This document shows positions 24,094 to 33,196 of a stretch of 64,000 nt of DNA, one piece after another. Every line of letters begins with the position of its first letter. Within the stretch, counting starts at the first letter, position 1. Location of the stretch: contig NZ_KQ947476.1 in the NCBI RefSeq assembly GCF_001506075.1, positions 285,217 through 349,216 on the forward strand, read 5' to 3'. The notes beneath the pieces were generated by a model. That model searched no databases and had not been told where the DNA came from. It was given only the letters and a program-made list of their open reading frames with translations. The DNA is from Vibrio sp. MEBiC08052. Its GTDB lineage: Bacteria; Pseudomonadota; Gammaproteobacteria; Enterobacterales; Vibrionaceae. Position numbers and translations under genes: made by a program.

Positions 24094-25320
24094 TCACACG
24101 ACATATTGAGCATTGTTACTCCAACACAATGCTTCGTGGAGTGATTGGCTGACTTCCTCAACCGACAGACCGATTTTCGCGCTCTCCGTTTCAATTCCAT
24201 GCCAGTCACCTCGTTCAAAATGTTCCTGAATCGTCAGCAGGTCGCCAAAAGCACCTTTACGCTTCGCCAGTGCATCTTTTGCCAATTCAGGTAACGGTAA
24301 CTGTTCCATCAAATCATCAATGGAAATATCCAGAATGGCATCAAGCACAGAAAACAGACCAATCATAAATGCTTGCCCTTTCAACTCATGAAAAACTTCA
24401 TGGTATGACATCAACTGACAAAAATGAGCGCGTTGTAGCGATAATCGATAAAGCTCTTTCGGCTTGTCCACGGCAATGTAAGAGGCAACGGTCAGAGAGA
24501 CAAAAGACTTGAGTCTGTCTTGACCTAAATAGATGAGCGCTTGGCGGAAAGAAGAGATACTGACACAAATACGATCTGAAAGTGCATTCACAAAACGGAG
24601 TAGTTTATAAGATAAAGTAACATCTTGTGAGAGGATCTCTTCGACTCGGTCAAAGTTCACCTCCGGCTGACAGACTTCAATAAATAAATTCATTGCTGTC
24701 AGATATTCAGGAACCACATAGCGCTTTTTCATCACCTGTGGCTTTCTAAAGTAATAACCTTGAAAGAAGGAGAAGCCGGCTTCTTTCGTCTGCAGAAACT
24801 CTTCTTCCGTTTCTACCCGTTCCGCGAGAAACCGACACTGACATTTATCAGCAATTTTTTCTCGGACAAACTGACAAGCCTCATCAACACCCAAAGCCAT
24901 GATATCCAATTTGACAATATGAACATAAGGGAGAAAGCGTTCCCAGGCTGGCGAATAGACAAAATCATCCAGCGCCAGTAAATAGCCGTGGCGATGTAAA
25001 TCACGAACAACATGATATAACGCATCGGTCGGTTCACAGGTTTCCAACACTTCGACGACAATCCGGTGTTTGGGCAGGGTAAAGGGAAGACGGCGAATCA
25101 GACTTTTATAAGGAAAATTGATAAAACAACGTGCAGACCGTCGATCAGATGTTCTGCCAACCGTCAAAAAGTTTTCGGCAATTAAACGATAGGTTGCCCG
25201 CTCTGAACTGATGTGAGACGGAAAAGCATTCATTTCTCCATCCCGGAAAAGTAACTCGTAGCCTAACGTGACTCCTTTCGCATTGAGGATTGGCTGACGG
25301 GCAACATATGTATATCGCAT
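24094..25320 (-). CDS. EAL-HDOD domain signalling protein (YuxH type)
   Basis: A 408-residue protein with an N-terminal EAL-like domain (1 to about 190) and a C-terminal HDOD domain (about 200-395). EAL landmarks are YELLFRDG, EVLE, LALDDF, KLD and AERVETEEEF, and FFQGYYF near the end; the usual AEGVET is changed to AERVET and EAL to ELL, so phosphodiesterase activity is doubtful. Vibrios keep such a gene beside rhtB. It starts nine bases after the rhtB stop, so the two may be cotranscribed. Confidence 0.88.
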   Translation of the reverse strand: MRYTYVARQPILNAKGVTLGYELLFRDGEMNAFPSHISSERATYRLIAENFLTVGRTSDRRSARCFINFPYKSLIRRLPFTLPKHRIVVEVLETCEPTDALYHVVRDLHRHGYLLALDDFVYSPAWERFLPYVHIVKLDIMALGVDEACQFVREKIADKCQCRFLAERVETEEEFLQTKEAGFSFFQGYYFRKPQVMKKRYVVPEYLTAMNLFIEVCQPEVNFDRVEEILSQDVTLSYKLLRFVNALSDRICVSISSFRQALIYLGQDRLKSFVSLTVASYIAVDKPKELYRLSLQRAHFCQLMSYHEVFHELKGQAFMIGLFSVLDAILDISIDDLMEQLPLPELAKDALAKRKGAFGDLLTIQEHFERGDWHGIETESAKIGLSVEEVSQSLHEALCWSNNAQYVV

Positions 25321-25329
25321 TTTTCGAAC

Positions 25330-25947
25330 CTAGGCTTTTGCCACAGCCAATAAAGCGCCACAACCCAAAAATGCGGATCCAAACACCTTATTCAGACGAC
25401 GCATCACAGATTCCGAGCGAGTATATCGCCTGAGCTTCGCGGCAAGCGAAGTATATGTCAGCATCACCAGTGTATCGATAAACATTGTCGTTACACCTAA
25501 AATAATGAGTTGAATCATCTGAGGTCCTTCCGGTTGAATGAACTGAGGAAAAAGTGCCACCAGAAAAACAATTGATTTCGGATTGGTTAAATTGATCAAC
25601 ATCGATTTACGTAGCATAACCCAGGGTTGATGCAAAGTCTGCGATTCAGTCGTAAAAGACGTGCTAGTATCGCGCCATTTTTGTATTCCCAACCAGACAA
25701 GGTAAGCCACCCCAATCCATTTAATGACACTAAAAGCGAATACAGACTGAGCAACCAAAGTACCGACACCAACCCCAACCAACAGGATGTGAAAGCCTAA
25801 TCCTAACTGAAGCCCTGCAATTGCAAACAGTGACCTGCGGATACCGTAATTAAGGCCATTACTAATAGAGTTCACCGTGCCAGAACCGGGAGCCAGACTG
25901 AAAATAATTGCCGTGGCTACATAAGCAAGCCAGACGTGTAGTTCCAT
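25330..25947 (-). CDS. rhtB: RhtB/LysE family amino acid exporter
   Basis: A 205-residue inner-membrane protein with about six helices, PGSGTVNSISNG near the start and the LINLTNPKSIVFLVALFPQF segment typical of RhtB. E. coli RhtB exports homoserine and its lactone. It is divergent from pldB, the conserved order. Confidence 0.9.
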   Translation of the reverse strand: MELHVWLAYVATAIIFSLAPGSGTVNSISNGLNYGIRRSLFAIAGLQLGLGFHILLVGVGVGTLVAQSVFAFSVIKWIGVAYLVWLGIQKWRDTSTSFTTESQTLHQPWVMLRKSMLINLTNPKSIVFLVALFPQFIQPEGPQMIQLIILGVTTMFIDTLVMLTYTSLAAKLRRYTRSESVMRRLNKVFGSAFLGCGALLAVAKA

Positions 25948-26020
25948 AGGAATTCCTCTATACTAAAAGACGCATAACACAATACGAATATTTCTCATAC
26001 TATCAGCAATCAGTTGGATT

Positions 26021-27019
26021 ATGAATCAACATAAAATACTGACCTCCCCTTATACGCAAGAGTTTCTCTTTGAGCAAGCCGTCGGCAATGATATTTCATC
26101 TTTCTGGCAGGATAGACAGGAAGGGACACTCCGTGCATTTGATAAAAAGCGACTCTATTGGTGCCGTTTCAGTCACCCCGATCATGACCAAATGATATTG
26201 ATTGCGAACGGACGTATTGAGTCCGTGTGGAAATATCAGGAGCTAATCTACGATTTATTCCGCCAAGGGTATGATATTTATACGTATGATCACCGAGGAC
26301 AAGGATTGTCTGAGCGACTTTGTACTGACAAACAGATCGGCCATGTCGGCGAGTTTTATGACTATGTTCGTGATATGGAAACCATTATTGCACACACATT
26401 AGCCACGAAAACTTACCGGGCCCGTTTTCTGCTTGCCCATTCGATGGGAGGCGCAGTAGTCACGCGCTATATTCAGACCCATCCTGATCATGGATTTGAT
26501 GCCATGGCATTAACCGCGCCAATGTTCGGGGTACACATCCCCTATTTGCTGCGGCCGATTGCCCTGCCCTTAACTCAAATTTTGTCGGCACTGACATCTG
26601 AACCCAAGTATGCTCCGGGTTATCAGGGATATTTGTCCAAGCCGTTTGAAAATAATCCGCTGACACATAGTGAGACAAGATATCGCTGGTTCAGACAACT
26701 GTATGATAGTCATCCTGAATTAAAATTAGGCGGGCCCAGTGCACGATGGGTTTGGCAAAGCCTCATGGCGATCAAACAATGTCATCAACTGACGCGGCAG
26801 GTGACCCTGCCCACGCTGATCGTACAGGCGGGAGAAGAAAGCATCGTCAGTAATCATGCCCAGGATTTGTTCTATCGCAAAGTTGCGAAAACCAACCCAC
26901 ACTGTACATGCCTTAAGATTGAAGGTGCAAAACATGAGTTGTTATTTGAAAGTGATCAATATCGGAAGCCCACTCTGGATGCCATTCTCCGGCACTTTTC
27001 ATCCCATCGCTCAGCCTGA
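26021..27019 (+). CDS. pldB: Lysophospholipase L2
   Basis: A 332-residue alpha/beta hydrolase with the nucleophile elbow AHSMGG, the YDHRGQGLSER oxyanion-side segment and a late AKHELLFESD His. E. coli PldB hydrolyses lysophospholipids at the inner membrane. It is followed by yigL after 158 bases, a conserved neighbour. The gap holds a purine-rich and matching pyrimidine-rich pair that may form a weak hairpin. Confidence 0.92.
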   Translation: MNQHKILTSPYTQEFLFEQAVGNDISSFWQDRQEGTLRAFDKKRLYWCRFSHPDHDQMILIANGRIESVWKYQELIYDLFRQGYDIYTYDHRGQGLSERLCTDKQIGHVGEFYDYVRDMETIIAHTLATKTYRARFLLAHSMGGAVVTRYIQTHPDHGFDAMALTAPMFGVHIPYLLRPIALPLTQILSALTSEPKYAPGYQGYLSKPFENNPLTHSETRYRWFRQLYDSHPELKLGGPSARWVWQSLMAIKQCHQLTRQVTLPTLIVQAGEESIVSNHAQDLFYRKVAKTNPHCTCLKIEGAKHELLFESDQYRKPTLDAILRHFSSHRSA

Positions 27020-27177
27020 CCACATCCCCCCATTGATGAACTGATTCGGCGACAAAACAGACAGAAGGAAAAGAGGAAAACCGACACGATGGATTTTACC
27101 CTCTTCTTCCTCTTTATATTTTCGTAAAATAGTCAATAACGCAGTTCTGCATTTCATTTCTGTCAAATGAGGATTTT

Positions 27178-27999
27178 ATGACACTGACCAGCAAAGATAT
27201 TCGCATTGTTGCTTCTGATCTTGATGGTACATTACTCGCTCCGGACCATAAGTTAAGCCCATTTACCAAGAGCACACTACAAGACCTCCATCAGAAAGGG
27301 TATACATTTATCTTTGCAACCGGACGTCATCATGTTGATGTGGCAGGCATCCGTGAAATTGCAGGGATTCCCGCATTCATGATTACCTCGAATGGTGCCC
27401 GGATCCACAGCCCGGATAATCAATTGATGTTCAGCCGTAATATCCCGAAAGATCTGGTTCAAAACCTGATTGATATCTGTAAGGATGACCCGGATATTTT
27501 CATCCATATATATCATGATGACCAATGGCGACTCAGCCATATCGATGAAGTGACTCAGCGGTATCACAATGAATCCAAGTTCACGTTTCAGATGTTTGAT
27601 CCGGAAAATCCACCATTGGATAACGTGGCTAAAATATTCTTCACTCATAAGCAATCCAGCCACGATGCGCTGGTGCACTATGAGGAAATTCTCAATCAAC
27701 GCTTCGCCGGAAAAGTGACTATCGCATTCTCCAGCCCGTGGTGCCTTGAAGTCATGGGGCCGGAGATCTCAAAAGGCCATGCATTACAGGTTGTCGCCAA
27801 TTCACTGAATCATACCTTAGACCACTGCATCGCATTCGGTGACGGGATGAATGATATTGAAATGTTGTCGATGGCTGGCTGCGGTCTCGTGATGAAAACA
27901 GCCCATGAAAAAGTGTTGTCAGCCTTACCACAGATTGAGCGTATCGGCAGCCATGCTGATGATGCTGTTGCCCACTATCTGCATCAACACTTGTTGTAA
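27178..27999 (+). CDS. yigL: YigL, HAD-family (Cof type) sugar-phosphate phosphatase
   Basis: A 273-residue HAD phosphatase with motif I DLDGTLL and motif IV FGDGMNDIEML, and a Cof-type C2 cap between them. E. coli YigL dephosphorylates pyridoxal phosphate and sugar phosphates and is upregulated by the sRNA SgrS in sugar stress. It lies behind pldB. Its stop codon lies in a 14-bp tandem duplication. Confidence 0.92.
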   Translation: MTLTSKDIRIVASDLDGTLLAPDHKLSPFTKSTLQDLHQKGYTFIFATGRHHVDVAGIREIAGIPAFMITSNGARIHSPDNQLMFSRNIPKDLVQNLIDICKDDPDIFIHIYHDDQWRLSHIDEVTQRYHNESKFTFQMFDPENPPLDNVAKIFFTHKQSSHDALVHYEEILNQRFAGKVTIAFSSPWCLEVMGPEISKGHALQVVANSLNHTLDHCIAFGDGMNDIEMLSMAGCGLVMKTAHEKVLSALPQIERIGSHADDAVAHYLHQHLL

Positions 28000-28019
28000 T
28001 TCAAGTGTTGTAATTCAAG
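27992..28019 (+). repeat. 14-bp tandem duplication over the yigL stop
   Basis: TGTTGTAATTCAAG occurs twice in direct tandem (27992-28005 and 28006-28019). The first copy contains the yigL TAA. It is a simple local duplication at the edge of the NRPS island. Confidence 0.8.
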
Positions 28020-28045
28020 CGAAGGGGGTTCCCTCAATCATTGCT

Positions 28046-28078
28046 CTCTCCACCGGCAAACGATACTGCCGGTGAGAG
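28046..28078 (+). terminator. Hairpin downstream of yigL
   Basis: CTCTC-ACCGGCA (28046-28058, with one bulged C) pairs with TGCCGGTGAGAG (28067-28078). It lies between yigL and the converging NRPS gene. No T-run follows, so termination efficiency is uncertain. Confidence 0.5.
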
Positions 28079-28129
28079 ATTAGATTACTCGGCGGAGCGT
28101 TCCGACGGTCACGGTTGGCTCAACCCCAC

Positions 28130-31100
28130 TCAGTCTGCGGATATCGGTATACCCATGTGCACAAGATGGCTTGAGTCTGCAGATACCGCTCTGTTTTCGA
28201 TACTAGGATTCGGGGGCTCGTTTGGCACAAGCACGTCAGGATTCGAGCTATAGTGTTGCAGCGCAATCATCGGCTGCTCAATGATCTGAATCAGCAACTG
28301 TTCAAACTGTCTTGCCAGACGCTGAGGTGAATATCGTGTTGACCGATACGCAATCAGCACTTCCAAAGATTCACCGGGCGTCACAAAAACCGTCAGCGGC
28401 AAATGGGTATAACCCCGGTTTTCCATGGCTGTCAGTTTCATCCCGTGGTAATCGATGCTAAACCAATGATCATAATTCGGATAATTATCAACCGACAACA
28501 TCGTATCAAACCAACACACCTCTCCCGTCAGTTGCCCGATCTCATCCAATCCCAACATATCGTGTTCACACAGATGAATCTGTTCTGACTGAACCGCTTT
28601 CAGTTGCTCAATCAATGAACGACTTTGTTGGAGCCGAATCCGGACGGGAATCGTATTGGTAAACAGGCCGACGTAAGATTCTATCCCTTCGATATCACAA
28701 AACCGTCCTGAGACCGGAGAACCAAAAATGACATCTTCACATCCGCTGATATCACGCAAGATCATCCCCCAAACCCCTTGCATCAATGAATTAACGGTTA
28801 AACCGTTTTGCTGGCAAAGCGTGGTCAGTTTCTGTGTCATCAAGGGAGATAATCGAAAAGAGGTGTCACTAACCTGATCTGACGGGGATTCACCTTGATA
28901 GATCAGCGTCGGCTGCGCGTCTGCCAATGCCTGAGACCAGACTCGCCTCGCGACAGATTTATCTCGTGAAGCTAACTGTCTAATCACACAGGCATAGCGG
29001 TCAGGCGTCTGCGGAGTCTCCAGCCCCGTGGCCTCAACATAAGCCTGAAGCAGATCCCGGAGCAAAATCGGCATTGACCAACCATCAATGACCAAATGGT
29101 GTTCAGACAAAAACAGCGTATGTTGATTGTCATGATGATGCACCAATACGGCATACAGTAATGGCTGACGGGCGTCCTGCATATCAAAGGGGCGTAAAAC
29201 TTCCCGGGACTCAATGACGACCAGTGCGGCATCTTGCTCCTCACAAGGTAATCCATTGAGAGAGCATGTTTCCAGCGGCCATAAGCCTCTTCTTTGCTCC
29301 GCCTGCTCAACCGTGATTTGGGGCAGCACTTGAACCGCTTGATCCAAAATATGCACATCAAAACGAGCCAGTAACTGCGGGTGACGTAATACAACGTTAT
29401 CGAGTGCTTGCTGTAGGCGCTGTACATCCATTTCACCGACAAACTGCATCTTGGTCAGGGCGTTATAGTTACTCTGTTGGCCACTGGTACGCACATGAGA
29501 CAGCAGACCATTCTGAATCGGTAAAGTCGGAATAATGTCATGAACCGCGCCATATTCAGCGGTGAATTGTGCCCGCACATCATCACTCATCAGGATATGC
29601 GCTGCGGAGGCATCCACATGCAGCACACTGGTGGGCTGATGTCGGTCGATCTTCAATGCTATTTTTTCCAGTGTCTTCTCAACAAAGATATCTTTGACCT
29701 TCAAAAGATATCCCTGCTGACGTATCCGGTTGACCAAAGCCATTGCAGAGATACTGTCGCCACCGAGTGAGAAAAAGTCATCTTCCGCAGAGATCACCGA
29801 TGCCCCGAATAGTGACAGTGCTTCCTGACACAGCAGCCGTTCGAGATCCGTCTGCGGTTCCCGGCCAAGGCTTCGGGTCACCGACAGAGGCATCGCAGCC
29901 AACGCTTTGCGATCAATTTTACCGCTCACATTAATCGGCATCTCATCAATAATCTCAATCACCGCAGGAACCATGTAATCGGGCAGAATTTGGGCAAGCG
30001 CCACCGACAAATGTTCACCATTACGTTGACTGGCACTGTCCGGTGTCAGTACACAAAATCCGATCAAGCGGTGCGTACCGGCAAAAGGCTGCGCTACAAC
30101 AACCGCCTGAGCGACCCCTTGCTGAACCGACAATGCATTTTCAACTTCTCCCAGCTCGATCCGATAACCACGGATTTTCACCTGATCATCACAACGCCCA
30201 ATAAAAGCAAGTTGCCCCTTTTCAGACCAACGGACTAAATCTCCGGTACGGTACATCACGTCACCGGCAACAAATGGATCCGCTACGAAACGTTCTGCGG
30301 TCATACCGGGTTGATTTAAATATCCCTGCGCCATCCCCGCACCGGCAAGATACAGTTCTCCGACACACCCGGTCGGTACCGGAGTCAATGTTTCGTCTAA
30401 TACATAGGTGCGCGTATTGGCAATAGGCCGGCCGATCACCGGGGTATCATCTGCTTTAAAACTGGCACTCACAGCATCAACCGTATATTCCGTTGGCCCA
30501 TAGAAGTTTTCCACTATCAGCGTGGGATACTCACTCACCTTCTGCCACAGCTTATGTGGTACTGCTTCACTTCCGACCAAGACCAGCGTCGGTACATGCG
30601 ATATCGTCATCAGTCCGGCTTCCAACATCTGATAAAACAGCGAAGGAGACAGATCTAAAGCGTCAATTTGATCTTGTTCGACCAACCGATTCAGTTCAAA
30701 CGCGTCCCGGCGTTGTTCATTCGAATAGAGATACAATGTATGGCCGTGAATCATCCATAAAATTTGTTCCCAAGATGCATCGAAAGAAAAAGAGGTGGTA
30801 TGTGCCGCTCGGACAACGGGGCGATCACGCACTCGCTTCAACTGCGATAGCGCCCGTTCGAAAATAGTCTGTCGATGAGACAGCGCGAGATTCAGTAACG
30901 CGCCATGATGGTTTAAAACTCCTTTCGGCTTACCGGTCGAACCGGATGTAAAAATAATATAGGCCGTGTCTTCTCTTTGCGGTGAGGGATAATCCGGGGG
31001 AAAATCTTCACTTACGCACAACAATGTTTCGAGTCGCCATTGTGATATAGAGAATAAAGATGTGGTGACATGTTGCAGCGCTTGTTGCAAACCAAACGAC

Positions 31101-31630
31101 GGATTCGCATCGATCAGTACACCACGGGGACGAGCCTGTTCCAGAATGGCTTCAATTCGTTCCCGGGGGTAATCCGGATCAATGGGGAGATACACTGCGC
31201 CACATTTCATCACGGCCAGAAGCGCAATCACCGCAAATCCAGTTCTCGGTAATGCGACCCCAATCACATCGCCACGTCGGACGCCGGCTTGCAGAAAATT
31301 CGCTGCCAGCGTATTGATCTGCGCATTCAGTTGCGTGAACGTCCATGATGACTGCCCATCATACAATGCCAGCCGGGCCGGAAATGATTCAACTTGCTGA
31401 CTTAGCAGATCAAGAATGGTTTGGTACTGCGTGGGAAGCGCTAATGCAGTACCGGTAGACCATGGCTGCATCGCCTGTTTAACCTGCAGTGTGCGTGGGG
31501 GGAACTCACCAACCGGATTCAATGGAAATGCGGCCGGCTTTAAGTCTTTTACAAAATCAATGTCTTCAGGCTGTCTTGCTGCCTGTGACCATAATGACAT
31601 TGATTCATCAATCATATTGCTCATAGACAT
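28130..31630 (-). CDS. One-module non-ribosomal peptide synthetase, A-PCP-C
   Basis: The 1166-residue protein starts at ATG 31630 with AAGGGA eight bases upstream. Adenylation domain (about 70-580): A3 YIIFTSGSTGKPKG 224-237, substrate Asp in FDAS (Asp284), YGPTE 377-381, YRTGDL 460-465, and the A10 Lys in NVSGKIDRKA (Lys571). Carrier domain: FFSLGGDSIS with Ser626 for the phosphopantetheine arm. Condensation domain (about 698-1140): active HHLVIDG (His844-Gly850) and the NTIPVRI segment. There is no thioesterase, reductase or second adenylation domain, so the C-terminal condensation domain probably releases the aminoacyl group onto an amine or joins it to another carrier. The Asp at position 284 indicates an alpha-amino acid. 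The product is unknown. Confidence 0.92.
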   Translation of the reverse strand: MSMSNMIDESMSLWSQAARQPEDIDFVKDLKPAAFPLNPVGEFPPRTLQVKQAMQPWSTGTALALPTQYQTILDLLSQQVESFPARLALYDGQSSWTFTQLNAQINTLAANFLQAGVRRGDVIGVALPRTGFAVIALLAVMKCGAVYLPIDPDYPRERIEAILEQARPRGVLIDANPSFGLQQALQHVTTSLFSISQWRLETLLCVSEDFPPDYPSPQREDTAYIIFTSGSTGKPKGVLNHHGALLNLALSHRQTIFERALSQLKRVRDRPVVRAAHTTSFSFDASWEQILWMIHGHTLYLYSNEQRRDAFELNRLVEQDQIDALDLSPSLFYQMLEAGLMTISHVPTLVLVGSEAVPHKLWQKVSEYPTLIVENFYGPTEYTVDAVSASFKADDTPVIGRPIANTRTYVLDETLTPVPTGCVGELYLAGAGMAQGYLNQPGMTAERFVADPFVAGDVMYRTGDLVRWSEKGQLAFIGRCDDQVKIRGYRIELGEVENALSVQQGVAQAVVVAQPFAGTHRLIGFCVLTPDSASQRNGEHLSVALAQILPDYMVPAVIEIIDEMPINVSGKIDRKALAAMPLSVTRSLGREPQTDLERLLCQEALSLFGASVISAEDDFFSLGGDSISAMALVNRIRQQGYLLKVKDIFVEKTLEKIALKIDRHQPTSVLHVDASAAHILMSDDVRAQFTAEYGAVHDIIPTLPIQNGLLSHVRTSGQQSNYNALTKMQFVGEMDVQRLQQALDNVVLRHPQLLARFDVHILDQAVQVLPQITVEQAEQRRGLWPLETCSLNGLPCEEQDAALVVIESREVLRPFDMQDARQPLLYAVLVHHHDNQHTLFLSEHHLVIDGWSMPILLRDLLQAYVEATGLETPQTPDRYACVIRQLASRDKSVARRVWSQALADAQPTLIYQGESPSDQVSDTSFRLSPLMTQKLTTLCQQNGLTVNSLMQGVWGMILRDISGCEDVIFGSPVSGRFCDIEGIESYVGLFTNTIPVRIRLQQSRSLIEQLKAVQSEQIHLCEHDMLGLDEIGQLTGEVCWFDTMLSVDNYPNYDHWFSIDYHGMKLTAMENRGYTHLPLTVFVTPGESLEVLIAYRSTRYSPQRLARQFEQLLIQIIEQPMIALQHYSSNPDVLVPNEPPNPSIENRAVSADSSHLVHMGIPISAD

Positions 31631-31643
31631 AACGATGATCCCT

Positions 31644-31856
31644 TCATGAATTAAGCCCGGAGAGATGAACATGCTGCCAGTTTTGTTCGACATAACTAAG
31701 ACAGACGGATTTACCTTCCGGACCGAACATCGCTTGCCAGCCTTGAGGGACCGGACTGAATTCAGGCCACAAACTATACTGACCACGGTCATTGGTCAGC
31801 ACGAGAAACCGATGACTCTCATCATCAAATGGATTGGTATATTTTTTATCATTCAT
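31644..31856 (-). CDS. MbtH-like NRPS accessory protein
   Basis: A 70-residue protein with the family residues NPFDDE, FLVLTNDRGQYSLWPEFSPVPQGW and CLSYVEQNW. MbtH proteins bind adenylation domains and are often needed for their folding and activity. It ends 13 bases before the NRPS start, so the two are coexpressed. An upstream in-frame ATG at 31895 would add 13 residues; I prefer 31856, which gives the usual length. Confidence 0.93.
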   Translation of the reverse strand: MNDKKYTNPFDDESHRFLVLTNDRGQYSLWPEFSPVPQGWQAMFGPEGKSVCLSYVEQNWQHVHLSGLNS

Positions 31857-31907
31857 TATTCTTAAGCCACCCTGCCAACTAAGGGAAATATTCATACTTT
31901 GTTTACA

Positions 31908-32597
31908 TCAGGCATCCCGTTCAATCTGTATCAATGTCACGAGCGCGTCTTCCAGAAACAGATAATGTCCATGACAAAACTGTATGCCGGTCTCTTGCTG
32001 AAGTATTTGGGAAAGTTCAAACGTGAAATGTGAACGCTGCGGCTCAAGGGATATTAATTGTGCATCATGGAAATCAAGGTAACGTTTTACTAAAGGATAG
32101 AGCGCCTTAAAAAGGCTCTCTTTGGCAGAGAACATCAGAGAGATAAACTGCGCTTTACGCCAATCGGTGAGATCCTGAAGCTTGATTTCCTCAGGTATGA
32201 CAATCATTCTACCGATCGACTCGCAGAGTGTTTCATCCATGATATTTTCGACATCAACTCCGATCGATAACCGATCGGCTGTGGTCGTCACCGTACAGAT
32301 AGCCGTATCATCCGTATGTGAGATTGAGCCGATAAATCCGTCAGGCCACACCGGAGAACGATGCTCGCCAATTCCGACCCAAGGTTCAGATGCACCTCGG
32401 TGCAGCAAGGCATATTTTGCAGCGATTCTGCCGGCAACAAATTCTGCTTTTCTTTTACTGACCGCCCCGAGCAGGGATTCCGGTAAGGTGATGCCTTCTT
32501 GCGCAGCGCCTGCCGTATACTCGTCACGCACATAGCGATTCATAAAAATAGTCTGTCCACCCAAGCATAATTGCTTTTGCCAGATCAGAAATGTCAT
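31908..32597 (-). CDS. Sfp/EntD-type 4'-phosphopantetheinyl transferase
   Basis: The 229-residue protein carries the three PPTase motifs: GSISHTDD, GVDVE and FSAKESLFKALYP. It transfers the phosphopantetheine arm from CoA to a carrier-domain Ser, here most likely Ser626 of the adjacent NRPS. It is first in the three-gene leftward operon. The start is uncertain: GTG 32600 and ATG 32597 are adjacent, with AGGGA about ten bases upstream. It resembles the EntD/VibD group. Confidence 0.9.
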   Translation of the reverse strand: MTFLIWQKQLCLGGQTIFMNRYVRDEYTAGAAQEGITLPESLLGAVSKRKAEFVAGRIAAKYALLHRGASEPWVGIGEHRSPVWPDGFIGSISHTDDTAICTVTTTADRLSIGVDVENIMDETLCESIGRMIVIPEEIKLQDLTDWRKAQFISLMFSAKESLFKALYPLVKRYLDFHDAQLISLEPQRSHFTFELSQILQQETGIQFCHGHYLFLEDALVTLIQIERDA

Positions 32598-33196
32598 CAC
32601 TCATCGTCCCTAAACTCGTTCATTATATGTGCAAATCAATTGAAAATAGGCTTCAAGCAATGGAGTAAGCCGTCCCCATTCGAGCACTTAACCTTGTATG
32701 CCGAAACAAACATTCATGATTATTTTTCTGAATTTCGCGCTAATACTTGCTTCACTATTGCACTGCAACAGCAGCTGTTAGCATACAACCAATACACGTA
32801 TAAACTCCAATAAAAATCCTCCGAACTCGCAGCGAAGATCGCATTATTTCCTATATTTCTTACTCATATAGTGTTAATTCTCACGATAAAAGACCAATAG
32901 TTCACACATCAGTTCCTCAATGTCATCCAGAATGCGTCAATGTCATAATAAATTCACTCACGCCGCTTATGGCTCACTGAAGAGTCACGGTCAAAATGCA
33001 CTGATAAGATAAAACGTACTGATGAGACAAATAGACAGGCGGTGAGAGCCACCAGAGGGATCAAGATTTCAACGCAGGGAAAGTATCAGGCTCTGTTTTA
33101 AATAACCAATATGCCATAATGCTGTGCTGTCGCTAGATGTTATGCTGTTGCTATACGAGACGATGTCTAATCCGGTTAAGGTAAGGAAGATATACC
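32598..33196. other. Intergenic region between the NRPS operon and the lipoprotein gene
   Basis: About 600 bases that must carry the divergent promoters of the PPTase-MbtH-NRPS operon and of the lipoprotein gene. I see no convincing Fur box, LexA box or terminator. A 27-codon frame at 32698-32781 lacks a ribosome binding site. Composition is more AT-rich than the neighbours. Confidence 0.5.

Noticed and set aside
28130..32597. Siderophore cluster interpretation of the NRPS operon
   Set aside because: No Fur box, aryl-acid genes, outer-membrane receptor or transporter is visible, so calling it a siderophore locus is not justified.
32698..32781. 27-codon frame with a hydrophobic product between the NRPS operon and the lipoprotein gene
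   Set aside because: No Shine-Dalgarno sequence and no promoter or terminator around it, unlike the 26-aa peptide at 20336.
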